64,000 nt of DNA from Acidobacteria bacterium Mor1 (GTDB lineage Bacteria > Acidobacteriota > Polarisedimenticolia > Polarisedimenticolales > Polarisedimenticolaceae): contig CP011806.1 in NCBI GenBank assembly GCA_001664505.1, positions 302,882-366,881 on the forward strand, given 5' to 3'. Both the position numbers and the translations under genes were made by a program. Position 1 is the first letter of the stretch. The number at the start of each line of letters is the position of its first letter. Below, piece by piece: positions 26,668-36,748 of the stretch. Below the pieces are notes generated by a model. The model did no database searches, was not told the origin of the DNA, and saw nothing but the letters and a program-made list of their open reading frames with translations.

Positions 26668-27240
26668 ATGTCGTTTGACAAGCTCCCGTTCGCCGGACAG
26701 CTGGGAATCATGCTGGCCCTGGCCGCCGTCATCGTCGGCCTGGCCTACTGGGTGTTCCCCAACCTGTCCGAGCAACGCAAGGAAATCACCAAGCTCGAAG
26801 ACAGCTACGCCGAGAAGGACCGGGAGATCCGCAAGGGTCAGGCCATCGAAGCGCGGTTGCAGGAGTTCGAGCGCGAGGTCGCCAACCTGGAGCGCAAGCT
26901 CTCGGATGTCGCCCAGATCCTGCCGCGGAACACCGAAACCGGTGACCTGCTGAAATGGATCAAGAACCTGGGCGACCAGTCGAACCTCGACCTCAAGTCG
27001 TTCAGCCCGGGCACCCTCAAACCGGTCGAGTTCTACACCGAGTTCCCGATCGAGATGCAGGTGATCGGCAAGTACCACGATCTGGGCATCTTCCTCGATC
27101 GGGTCTCGAAGTACTCGCGAATCATCAACGTCGACAAGCTGAAGATGAACGACAACAAGGGTAACAACAAGTCGATTCGCGCCAGCTTCACCGCGACGAC
27201 CTTCGTCTACGACGAATCCACCGAGGGAGGTGTCGAATGA
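26668..27240 (+). CDS. pilO: Type IV pilus assembly protein PilO
   Basis: Bitopic inner-membrane protein that heterodimerises with PilN and contacts PilP. One membrane helix (LGIMLALAAVIVGLAYWVF) is followed by a coiled coil (KLEDSYAEKDREIRKGQAIE) and a periplasmic ferredoxin-like fold. The ATG at 26668 is preferred to the TTG at 26659, because GGAG at 26655-26658 stands nine bases before the ATG. The stop overlaps pilP (ATGA). Confidence 0.94.
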   Translation: MSFDKLPFAGQLGIMLALAAVIVGLAYWVFPNLSEQRKEITKLEDSYAEKDREIRKGQAIEARLQEFEREVANLERKLSDVAQILPRNTETGDLLKWIKNLGDQSNLDLKSFSPGTLKPVEFYTEFPIEMQVIGKYHDLGIFLDRVSKYSRIINVDKLKMNDNKGNNKSIRASFTATTFVYDESTEGGVE

Positions 27241-27821
27241 ACCGCCGAGACTGGAGCTGGTTCGCCGTCGCTGCCGCGTTGATCGTGGTGGTGTTCGCGG
27301 CGGCTCCTGCCTTCCCTCAGGCCCCTGGTGTCGACGAAGGCACGCTGTCGGCCGAGGAACAACTGGCCGAAGCCGAGCTGGCCCAGCAGGGCGAGTCGGA
27401 AACAGATACACGCAACGTCGAGGAGATCCTCCAGCAGCAGGAAGCCCTGCTGCGCGGAGAGCGCTTCTCCTATGACCCGGGCGGCCGCCGCGACCCCTTC
27501 ATCTCGCTGTTCGAGCGGACGAAGGGCGAAGGCCCCCGCACCGCTTGCAAGGGAATCGGCTGCATGACCGTCGACGAGATCGACCTGGTCGGCATCGTCG
27601 AGGACAGCAAGAGCGGCGACGTGGCGTTCTTCAACGGCTCCGACAACCGGGGCTACTTCCTACGTGTCGGAGACGGTGTCTACGACGCGAGCATGATTTC
27701 GATCGATGCACGGAAGGGAATCGTGACCTTCCGCCAGCAGGTGGACGATCCGCGGCTGATCAAACCGTACCGGGACGTCGTGAAACGGCTGGTTCCGCAG
27801 GAGGAGAGCGGCAATGAGTAA
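27237..27821 (+). CDS. pilP: Type IV pilus assembly protein PilP
   Basis: Periplasmic protein linking the PilN/PilO platform to the PilQ secretin. An N-terminal hydrophobic segment (FAVAAALIVVVFAAAPAFP) looks like a signal peptide or anchor; there is no lipobox cysteine, unlike many PilP lipoproteins. A Gln/Glu-rich helix is followed by the beta domain, starting at YDPGGRRDPFISLF. Two cysteines (CKGIGC) form a small motif in front of it. Translation overlaps pilO and pilQ at both ends. Confidence 0.92.
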   Translation: MNRRDWSWFAVAAALIVVVFAAAPAFPQAPGVDEGTLSAEEQLAEAELAQQGESETDTRNVEEILQQQEALLRGERFSYDPGGRRDPFISLFERTKGEGPRTACKGIGCMTVDEIDLVGIVEDSKSGDVAFFNGSDNRGYFLRVGDGVYDASMISIDARKGIVTFRQQVDDPRLIKPYRDVVKRLVPQEESGNE

Positions 27822-30135
27822 GCAGGGAGTGTGGAGGCGGGCGGCCCTGACCGTAACGTCCCTGGCGTTGACGGCAGCGGTGTTTTCCGCGATTCCCGTC
27901 CCGGGCGGCACCGCGGCGGCAGGCCTGACCGACGTCCGTGTGGAATACGGCGTCGACGGGGCACCGGTGGTCTACCTGTCCGGTGACGGCGGCACCTTCG
28001 AGCATGAGAGCTTCATGCTCGACGGGCCATACCGTTTGGTGGTCGACCTCCCAGGGGTCAACCATCGCAGCGGGACGAACCGTCACGGCGTGGACCGTGG
28101 CGGCGTGGCCCAGGTTCGGACGGCCCAGTTCCGGGATGTTCCGACCCCGGTGACCCGCGTGGTGTTCGATCTCGATGAGCCGCTGGCCTACGAGATTCGC
28201 CAGATCGGTGACGACCTGGGCGTCTTCTTCGGCGATCCGGCCAACCACCGTGTCGCCGGCGAGAGCGACCTGCCCGCGTGGGCCCGTGACGGTCACAAGA
28301 CCGCGCCGGCCACGTCGACCTGGACCGAGACGGCCCAGGACGAGGAGCAGGTCGAGATGCCGGCCCAGGCGGTGACCGTTGCCGATGACGAGCCGGTCGA
28401 CCCGTTCCCGACCGCCGTGGTCGAGAACAGCACCGAAGAGATCCAGGAAACCATGACCGAGACGGCGCAGGTCGTCGAGCGGACCACCACCGAGACGGCC
28501 CAGGCCATCGAGGAGACGGTGGCCGAGGTCGTGGAGACCACCCCGTCGATGGAAACGACGACCCCGGTGGTCGAGGAGCCGGTCATCGTCGAGAACACGA
28601 TGATGGAGCCGGTCGAGGTCGAGGAGCCGGTGGTTGCCGTCGCCTCTTCCGCCCCCTCGGCGATCGCGCTGCCGTCGAACACCCCGACTCCGCGAGCGAC
28701 TACGACGCCGGTCACCGCCGCTACGGAAACCACGGGTGCGACCATGGCCTCGACGACCACGGCTACGCCGAAGCCGTCGACCATGCCGAGCACGCCGCCG
28801 AGCCAGCGCCCGTCGCGCTCGGTCTCCGGCGACACCATCGACCGCCTGCTGAGTACGCCGCCGGCCTACGCCACGCCGACTCCGCAGTCCAACACCGACT
28901 ACACGACCCGCAAGATCACCGGCGAGACGGTGACCTACCGGGGCAAGCGGATCTCGCTGAACCTGACCGACGCCGACATCAAGCAGGTGTTCCGTCTGTT
29001 CCACGAGATTTCCGGCGTCAACTTCGTACTGGATCCCAGCGTCAACGGCCGCGTGACCATCGTCGTCGACGATGTGCCGTGGGACCAGGCGCTCGACCTG
29101 ATTCTCAAGAACAACGGACTGGACAAGGTCCTCGAGAACAACGTCATCCGCATCGCGACGACCCAGAAGCTGGCCAGCGAAGCGGCCCAGCGCAAGCAGC
29201 TCAAGGAAGCCAAGGAGCTGGAGGTCGAGCCGATCACCATCACCCGCACCCTGTCCTACGCCAAGGCGCGGGACGTCGAGCGGGTCATCCGTGAGGGTGG
29301 CGTGCTCAGCCAGCGTGGCCGGGTCATCGTCGACGAGCGGACCAACACCCTGATCGTCAGCGACATCCCGAAGAAGGTCGAGCCCCTCGACGTGCTGATC
29401 TCGACCCTCGACTCCGAGACCCCGCAGGTCATGATCGAGGCGCGGGTCGTCGAGACCTCCCGCGACTTCGTCCAGGATCTGGGCGTGGTCTGGGGCGTGG
29501 GCGCCGTCGCCGACGCCTCCCGGGGTACCCAGACCAGCCTGGGTAACGTCTCGGGCCGCTACGCGCTGAACCTGCCGGGAGCCGGTGGTGCCAGCAACCT
29601 GGCCTTCAAGTTCAGCAACATCATCGATTCCTTCACTCTCGACATCGCGCTCAACACCCTCGAGACCGAGGGTCGCGGCCGCGTGCTGTCCTCGCCGAAG
29701 ATCGCCACCCAGAACAACGAGCGGGCGGAGATCGAGCAGGGCGTGCGGATCCCGGTGGTCAACACCACGGCAACCGAGATCAACGTCGAGTTCGTTGCCG
29801 CGTCGCTGCGGCTCGAGGTGACTCCGCAGATCACCGCGGAGCGCACCGTGATCCTCGACATCATCGTCGAGAACAACACCCCCGACTTCGTCAACCGGGT
29901 CGGCGACGTTCCGCCGATCAACACCCAGCGGGCCCAGACCAAGGTGCTGATCGAAGACGGCGGAACCACGGTCATCGGCGGCATCTTCACCGTCAACGAA
30001 GGTGAATCCGAGTCCGGTGTGCCCTGGTTCCGCAAGATCCCGGTCTTCGGTTGGCTGTTCAAAACGACCAACGTGACCCGTCAGAACCGCGAACTGCTGA
30101 TCTTCATCACCCCGAAGATCATGAAGCTCGGCTAG
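27814..30135 (+). CDS. pilQ: Type IV pilus secretin PilQ
   Basis: Outer-membrane channel for the pilus (773 residues). A signal peptide precedes an AMIN domain (about residues 34-140, wall binding). A long linker rich in Thr, Pro, Val and Glu follows, about residues 150-370. The STN/N0 domain begins near residue 375 (KRISLNLTDADIKQVFRLF). The N1 domain is VNFVLDPSVNGRVTIVVDDV and then LDKVLENNVIRIAT. The secretin domain has the hallmark VPPINTQRAQTKVLIEDGGT and ends VFGWLFKTTNVTRQNRELLI. Only one AMIN domain is visible. The gene overlaps pilP by eight bases and is the last clear structural gene of its operon. Confidence 0.96.
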   Translation: MSKQGVWRRAALTVTSLALTAAVFSAIPVPGGTAAAGLTDVRVEYGVDGAPVVYLSGDGGTFEHESFMLDGPYRLVVDLPGVNHRSGTNRHGVDRGGVAQVRTAQFRDVPTPVTRVVFDLDEPLAYEIRQIGDDLGVFFGDPANHRVAGESDLPAWARDGHKTAPATSTWTETAQDEEQVEMPAQAVTVADDEPVDPFPTAVVENSTEEIQETMTETAQVVERTTTETAQAIEETVAEVVETTPSMETTTPVVEEPVIVENTMMEPVEVEEPVVAVASSAPSAIALPSNTPTPRATTTPVTAATETTGATMASTTTATPKPSTMPSTPPSQRPSRSVSGDTIDRLLSTPPAYATPTPQSNTDYTTRKITGETVTYRGKRISLNLTDADIKQVFRLFHEISGVNFVLDPSVNGRVTIVVDDVPWDQALDLILKNNGLDKVLENNVIRIATTQKLASEAAQRKQLKEAKELEVEPITITRTLSYAKARDVERVIREGGVLSQRGRVIVDERTNTLIVSDIPKKVEPLDVLISTLDSETPQVMIEARVVETSRDFVQDLGVVWGVGAVADASRGTQTSLGNVSGRYALNLPGAGGASNLAFKFSNIIDSFTLDIALNTLETEGRGRVLSSPKIATQNNERAEIEQGVRIPVVNTTATEINVEFVAASLRLEVTPQITAERTVILDIIVENNTPDFVNRVGDVPPINTQRAQTKVLIEDGGTTVIGGIFTVNEGESESGVPWFRKIPVFGWLFKTTNVTRQNRELLIFITPKIMKLG

Positions 30136-30152
30136 TGGAGGCCTTGAAGACC

Positions 30153-30671
30153 ATGACTGCCAGGAAAACCCTGCTTCTGTTGTGCGTGGCGGCGCTCTGC
30201 GTCGCGGTCGCCGGCTGCACGGACAGCAACGTCGACGACGCTGATTCTGCCCCGGTGGTATTCGAGGTCTCGGTACTGGGCAAGCCTCCGGTCGAGGCCA
30301 CCCTGGACCAGGCGACGGGTGCGTGCACCTTCGAAGTCACCGACTGGACCGCCACGGCGCTGAACGTGCCGAAGAACGGTCTGGCCATCAGCTCGCCGTT
30401 CAACGACATCGAGCTGTTGGACATGACGATCTCCTACACCTGTCTGAGCGGCCAGGTCTGTCCGCCGGACCGGACGTTCGGGATCACCGGCACCGTGCCC
30501 GCCAACGGCTCGTTGGGCTTCGTCTTCCCGCCGATCCTGCTGGATGACGTCGACCTGTCCCAGGCCGGTACGACCCTGCTGATGGACATGACCTTCCGCT
30601 CGACCACGGTCAGCGGCGAAAGCATCACGTACTTCAGCTCGGATACGCTGCCGATCGCAGCCTGCATCTAG
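30153..30671 (+). CDS. Predicted lipoprotein of unknown function behind pilQ
   Basis: A 172-residue protein with a lipoprotein signal (LLLLCVAALCVAVAGC), so the mature N terminus is Cys followed by TDSN. The mature part is beta-rich, with cysteines in ATGACTFEV, YTCLSGQVC and the last residues (IAACI), which could form disulphides. I do not recognise a family. The ATG at 30153 is used; the GGAGG at 30137-30141 is 11 bases before it. Because it starts 17 bases after pilQ and ends at a terminator, it is probably cotranscribed with the pilus genes and may be a pilus-associated lipoprotein, comparable in position to pilotins. That role is inference. Confidence 0.75.
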   Translation: MTARKTLLLLCVAALCVAVAGCTDSNVDDADSAPVVFEVSVLGKPPVEATLDQATGACTFEVTDWTATALNVPKNGLAISSPFNDIELLDMTISYTCLSGQVCPPDRTFGITGTVPANGSLGFVFPPILLDDVDLSQAGTTLLMDMTFRSTTVSGESITYFSSDTLPIAACI

Positions 30672-30718
30672 CCGCCGGCCCCGACCGGCGTCGCGGGCCG
30701 GGAAACCGGTCCGCCGTT

Positions 30719-30754
30719 AAACCCCACCGGCTGTTTTCACGGCGGTGGGGTTTT
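30719..30754 (+). terminator. Terminator of the pilM-pilQ-lipoprotein operon
   Basis: AAACCCCACCG and CGGTGGGGTTTT form an 11-bp perfect stem ending in a T run. The flanking A run also makes it partly functional leftward. Confidence 0.88.
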
Positions 30755-30800
30755 GCTTATCATGGGCCTTCGACTCAGGTTGCGGGAGAGAGGGCAGGTG

Positions 30801-31496
30801 ATGTCGCGGCGTTCCGAAGACGACGAGCTGTTGGCCACGGTAACCCACGCCAGGCTTCGGGCCGGGCAGGGGGACGTGGACGGCGCTCGCCGGATCCTGG
30901 AGCGCAGGCTGGCGGCCGACCCCGCCGACGCGGATGCCCGGCGGTTGCTGGAGACCCTGGGCGCGCCCCCCGCTCCGCCGCCGGCGCCGGAGACCGGGGT
31001 GGAGGTCGAGGCGGCCGCCTCGGAGCCGGTGGCCGGCCCCGAGGCCCCGCTGGACCGCACGGAGAGGCTCAAAGGATGGCTCCGAGGGAGCCGGGAGGAT
31101 TCCACGATGGAACAGACGGCCACGCATGGTGCGGGCCTCGACGCCTGCCTGGAGCAGGTTCAGGACCTGGTCGAAGGAGTGCGGGCGGTATTTCTCGTCG
31201 GCATGGACGGGATGATCGCCGCCGGATCGTCCAGATCCGAGGCGGGGACCTGGGAGTTCACCGTCGCCAGCTACATCGAGATCGTGCGCAAGACCGTCGC
31301 AGCCCACCGGGAAGGGGAGTTGGCGGGGCCCACGGAGCTGGTGGTGTCCACCTCCGATGCCCACTTCATCTTCCGGGCGCTGACCGATGAATATGCGCTG
31401 TTTACCATTCTGGATACCCGCAGCGGCAGCCTGGGACGGGCGCGCTTCGAGATGCGCAAGGCCGCCAACCAGATCCTGCCGGAGCTGATGCTCTGA
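30801..31496 (+). CDS. Roadblock/LC7 (MglB-like) protein with an N-terminal helical repeat
   Basis: A 232-residue protein. Residues about 1-65 form two TPR-like helices (ARLRAGQGDVDGARRILERR, then ADPADADARRLLETLG). A Pro/Ala-rich linker follows, and from about residue 103 a Roadblock/LC7 domain (VFLVGMDGMIAAGSS, YALFTILDTRSGSLGRARFE). Roadblock proteins such as MglB control the Ras-like GTPase MglA, which sets polarity of type IV pili in Myxococcus. The ATG at 30801 has AGGGCAGG upstream. An internal in-frame ATG at 31107 has a better Shine-Dalgarno (GGGAGG, eight bases away) and would give the Roadblock domain alone. No MglA gene is seen nearby. Confidence 0.82.
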   Translation: MSRRSEDDELLATVTHARLRAGQGDVDGARRILERRLAADPADADARRLLETLGAPPAPPPAPETGVEVEAAASEPVAGPEAPLDRTERLKGWLRGSREDSTMEQTATHGAGLDACLEQVQDLVEGVRAVFLVGMDGMIAAGSSRSEAGTWEFTVASYIEIVRKTVAAHREGELAGPTELVVSTSDAHFIFRALTDEYALFTILDTRSGSLGRARFEMRKAANQILPELML

Positions 31497-31523
31497 GCCC
31501 CGTTCCCCGGTCCGATCTCCGGA

Positions 31524-31552
31524 TTGTCCGGGGGCGCCGGGGGTGCTAACCT
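31524..31552 (+). promoter_or_regulatory. Candidate promoter of accBC
   Basis: TTGTCC and TAACCT are 17 bases apart, and TGC precedes the -10 box (extended -10, TGCTAACCT). It lies about 105 bases before accB. Confidence 0.45.
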
Positions 31553-31657
31553 CAGCGGCTCGGGAGCGGCGAAATCGCCGCGGGACGCGCCTCGGGCGCG
31601 CCGTCGGGGGTGTGGCTCGCGCGCTGAGCCCGGGAACACACCCCAGGGGAGGGTCCG

Positions 31658-32149
<492 letters not shown>

Positions 32150-32168
32150 CGCCGGCGGCGAGGCCAAC

Positions 32169-33515
32169 GTGTTCCGCAAGATCCTGATCGCGAACCGCGG
32201 CGAGATCGCTCTCCGCATCATCTGGGCCTGCCGCGAGCTGGGCATCAAGACCGTGGCGATCTACTCCACGGCCGATGCCGACTCGCTTCATGTGCGCTTC
32301 GCCGACGAGGAGGTCTGTATCGGACCTCCCCGTAACCAGGACTCGTATCTCAACGTCTCGGCGGTGATCTCCGCGGCCGAGATCACCGATGCCGAGGCGG
32401 TGCACCCGGGCTACGGCTTCCTGGCCGAGTCGGCGCACTTCGCCGAGGTCTGCCGGGAGTGCGGCCTGACCTTCATCGGCCCCGAGCCCGACGTCATCCG
32501 CAAGATGGGGGACAAGGCGGTCGCCCGTTCGACGATGATGGAGGCGGGAGTCCCGACGATTCCCGGTAGCGAGGGGATTCTCGACGGTCCCGAACACGCT
32601 GCCGAGATCGCCGAGAAGATCGGCTACCCGGTGCTGATCAAAGCCTCCGCCGGAGGCGGCGGCCGCGGCATGCGTATCGCCAACGACGCCGACGAACTGG
32701 AGCGGATGTACAACGCCGCCACCGCCGAGGCGGGCGCGGCCTTCGGCAACGCCGAGGTCTACCTCGAGAAGTACCTCAAGAATCCGCGGCACATCGAATT
32801 CCAGGTGCTGGGCGATACCCACGGCAACATCGTGCACCTGTTCGAGCGGGAGTGCTCGATCCAGCGGCGCCACCAGAAGCTGGTCGAGGAGTCCCCCTCG
32901 GTGGCCCTGGACGACGACCTGCGCGCCCGCATGGCCGAGGCGGCGATCAAGGCCGCTCGCGCCGTGGACTACGTCAACGCCGGCACCATCGAGTTTCTGC
33001 TCGATGAGGACAAGAACTTCTACTTCATCGAGATGAACACCCGGATCCAGGTGGAGCACCCGGTGACCGAGTTGGTCACCGGTATCGACATCATCAAGGA
33101 GATGGTGCGGGTTGCGGCGGGTGAGCCGATCTCGGTGACCCAGGACGAGATCGTCTCCCGGGGCCACGCCATCGAGTGCCGGGTCAACGCCGAGCATCCG
33201 GAGACCTTCGTACCGAGTCCGGGGAAGATCACGACCTTCCATTCGCCGGGCGGCCCGGGGATCCGCATCGATACCCACTGCCACGGCGACGCCACGATCC
33301 CGCCGTTCTACGACTCGATGATCGCCAAGGTGATCGCCTACGGCGGTACCCGGGGCGAGGCGATCCTGCGCATGCGCCGGGCGATGGAGTCCTTCGTCAT
33401 CGAGGGGATCCACACCAACGTGGCGCTCCAGCGGAAGATCGTCAGCGACGAGGACTTCGTCCGCGGCCGGATGTCCACGGCGTTCATGGAACGCTTCCTC
33501 GAGAAGAAGGGTTAG
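32169..33515 (+). CDS. accC: Biotin carboxylase subunit of acetyl-CoA carboxylase
   Basis: ATP-grasp enzyme that carboxylates the biotin of AccB. Visible motifs are [20 protein letters not shown], the ATP-binding loop [14 protein letters not shown] and the active-site stretch [18 protein letters not shown]. At 448 residues it is full length. The start is GTG. It lies between the two pilus gene blocks and is followed by a 342-base gap. Together with accB it supplies half of acetyl-CoA carboxylase; accA and accD are not in the window. Confidence 0.96.
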   Translation: MFRKILIANRGEIALRIIWACRELGIKTVAIYSTADADSLHVRFADEEVCIGPPRNQDSYLNVSAVISAAEITDAEAVHPGYGFLAESAHFAEVCRECGLTFIGPEPDVIRKMGDKAVARSTMMEAGVPTIPGSEGILDGPEHAAEIAEKIGYPVLIKASAGGGGRGMRIANDADELERMYNAATAEAGAAFGNAEVYLEKYLKNPRHIEFQVLGDTHGNIVHLFERECSIQRRHQKLVEESPSVALDDDLRARMAEAAIKAARAVDYVNAGTIEFLLDEDKNFYFIEMNTRIQVEHPVTELVTGIDIIKEMVRVAAGEPISVTQDEIVSRGHAIECRVNAEHPETFVPSPGKITTFHSPGGPGIRIDTHCHGDATIPPFYDSMIAKVIAYGGTRGEAILRMRRAMESFVIEGIHTNVALQRKIVSDEDFVRGRMSTAFMERFLEKKG

Positions 33516-33857
33516 CTCCGAGCCGACCTCCGGTCGAGCCCCGGGTGGGGGATCCCGGCCTGTTGCCGGGAACTGCCGTTTTGTGGGCCTCGTGACAGGC
33601 CCCCTGCGCCTCCCCCTTGCCTCGACGTCACCAGCCCGCCTCCCGTAAGTAGCCTTTTTTCAGCTATTTCCCTGCCTGCAACCGGAACGGTGCCACTCCG
33701 CGGCACCGCTTGACACTAATTTTCACGGGACCCATATTCGCAGCGATTCGAACAGTCTGAACTGCATAGCCAGTCGTCTGTTTATGGATATGCCTGGGTG
33801 GCCCGACACGACGTCGACATCCGGGGATTCCGCGACGTCGGGAGGTAGGTGGCATCG
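33516..33857. other. Intergenic region between accC and pilB
   Basis: This 342-base gap starts with a weak hairpin (TCCCGG/CCGGGA, 33553-33571, then a distant TTTT) that may end accBC. A promoter follows at 33710-33738. Near the pilB start the octamer CGACGTCG occurs twice (33809-33816 and 33833-33840), and CCCGAC at 33802-33807 can pair with GTCGGG at 33837-33842, next to the pilB ribosome binding site. No gene was found. Confidence 0.55.
33710..33738 (+). promoter_or_regulatory. Candidate sigma-70 promoter of pilB-pilT-pilC
   Basis: A perfect TTGACA is followed after 17 bases by CATATT (four of six). The predicted leader to the pilB ATG is about 110 bases. Confidence 0.55.
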
Positions 33858-35573
33858 ATGGCAGTCAAGCTCGGTGAGATGCTGCTGAAAGCCGGTCTGA
33901 TTACGCCGGCCCAGCTACAAGAAGCGCTCGAAGCCCAGAAGGCGAATGGCGAGAAGGTCGGGTTCAACCTGGTCCAGCTCGGCTACGTCAAGGAGGACGA
34001 CATCACCCAGCTGCTCTCCGAGCAGTACGGCGTCCCCTCGATCAATCTGAGGCACTTCGAAATCGATGAGTCGGTGATCAACCTGATGCCGTCGGAGGTG
34101 TCCCAGAAGTACCTCGTACTTCCGGTGAACCGCACCGGCGCCACCCTGACCATCGCCATGGCCGACCCGACCAACGTGTTCGCCATGGACGACATCAAGT
34201 TCATGACCGGCTACAACGTCGAGCCGGTGGTCGCCAGCGAACTGGCGATCCGCGAGGCCATCGAGCGTTACTACGGCTCGGCCAACGCCCTCGAACTCAA
34301 GAAGGTGATGGACGAGATGGCCGAGGCGGAAGCCGAGGCCCTCGAGGTGATGGAAGAGGACGAAGAGCTGGACATGCACCAGCTCGAGGCCGCGACCGAG
34401 GAAGCCCCGGTCGTCAAACTGGTCAACATCATCCTCACCGACTCGATCAAGAAGAGCGCCTCGGATATCCACATCGAGCCCTACGAGAAGGACTTCCGGG
34501 TCCGGTTCCGTATCGACGGCGTGCTCTACGAGATCATGCACCCGCCGATGAAGCTGCGGGACGCGATCATCAGCCGCCTGAAGATCATGGCCAAGCTCGA
34601 CATCTCCGAGAAGCGCCTGCCCCAGGACGGCCGCATCAAGATCAAGATGAAATTGTCGGGCAAGTACAAGGAGATGGACTACCGCGTCTCGGTGCTGCCC
34701 ACCCTGTTCGGCGAGAAGATCGTGCTTCGCCTGCTGGACAAGGACAACCTGGTGCTCGACATGACGAAGCTCGGCTTCGAGGTCGAGTCGATGCAGCGCT
34801 TCGAGCGGTCGATCCTCAAGCCGTACGGCATGGTGCTGGTCACCGGCCCGACCGGTTCGGGAAAGACCAACACGCTGTACTCGTCGATCGCCCGGGTCAA
34901 CACCCCCGAGACCAACATCATGACCGCCGAGGACCCGGTGGAGTTCAACCTCCACGGGATCAACCAGGTCCAGATGAAGGAGCAGATCGGCCTCAACTTC
35001 GCCGCCGCGCTCCGCGCCTTCCTGCGTCAGGACCCCAACATCGTGCTGGTCGGTGAGATTCGTGACTTCGAGACCGCCGAGATCGCCGTCAAGGCGGCGC
35101 TCACCGGCCACCTCGTGCTCTCGACCCTCCACACCAACGATGCGCCGTCGACGATCAACCGGCTGATGAACATGGGTATCGAGCCGTTCCTGGTCTCGAC
35201 CTCGGTCAACCTGATCTGCGCCCAGCGCCTTGTGCGCCGCATCTGCAAGGAGTGCCGCCAGACGATCAACATGCCGCCCCAGGCGTTGATCGACGTCGGC
35301 TTCAGCGAGGACGAGGCAGGGGACGTGACCCTCTACAAGGGCGCCGGTTGCAGCAACTGCAACAACACCGGCTACCGCGGCCGCGTCGGTCTGTTCGAGG
35401 TCATGGAGATCTCCGACGACCTGCGCGAGCTGATTCTCTCGGGTGCCTCGGCGATGGAGCTGCGGGCCCAGGCCATCGACGACGGAATGATCACCCTGCG
35501 CGGTTCCGGACTGCAGAAGATCCGCGAAGGGCACACCACCATCGAGGAAGTGGTTCGCGAAACGGTCCTCTAG
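33858..35573 (+). CDS. pilB: Type IV pilus assembly ATPase PilB
   Basis: Cytoplasmic hexameric motor for pilus extension. The N-terminal MshEN/T2SSE_N domain (about residues 1-150; VKLGEMLLKAGLITPAQLQ) may bind nucleotide messengers. The ATPase domain has Walker A GPTGSGKTNTLYSS, the Asp box MTAEDPVEFN, Walker B VLVGEIRDFETAEIA and the His box STLHTND. A zinc-binding tetracysteine (CKEC, CSNC) follows. The ATG at 33858 is chosen because GGAGGTAGG ends eight bases before it. At 571 residues the size is normal. Confidence 0.97.
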   Translation: MAVKLGEMLLKAGLITPAQLQEALEAQKANGEKVGFNLVQLGYVKEDDITQLLSEQYGVPSINLRHFEIDESVINLMPSEVSQKYLVLPVNRTGATLTIAMADPTNVFAMDDIKFMTGYNVEPVVASELAIREAIERYYGSANALELKKVMDEMAEAEAEALEVMEEDEELDMHQLEAATEEAPVVKLVNIILTDSIKKSASDIHIEPYEKDFRVRFRIDGVLYEIMHPPMKLRDAIISRLKIMAKLDISEKRLPQDGRIKIKMKLSGKYKEMDYRVSVLPTLFGEKIVLRLLDKDNLVLDMTKLGFEVESMQRFERSILKPYGMVLVTGPTGSGKTNTLYSSIARVNTPETNIMTAEDPVEFNLHGINQVQMKEQIGLNFAAALRAFLRQDPNIVLVGEIRDFETAEIAVKAALTGHLVLSTLHTNDAPSTINRLMNMGIEPFLVSTSVNLICAQRLVRRICKECRQTINMPPQALIDVGFSEDEAGDVTLYKGAGCSNCNNTGYRGRVGLFEVMEISDDLRELILSGASAMELRAQAIDDGMITLRGSGLQKIREGHTTIEEVVRETVL

Positions 35574-35614
35574 GCCGTTTTGCAGCACGCCCCCGCGGGG
35601 GATAGCGAGGTTCC

Positions 35615-36748
<1,134 letters not shown>

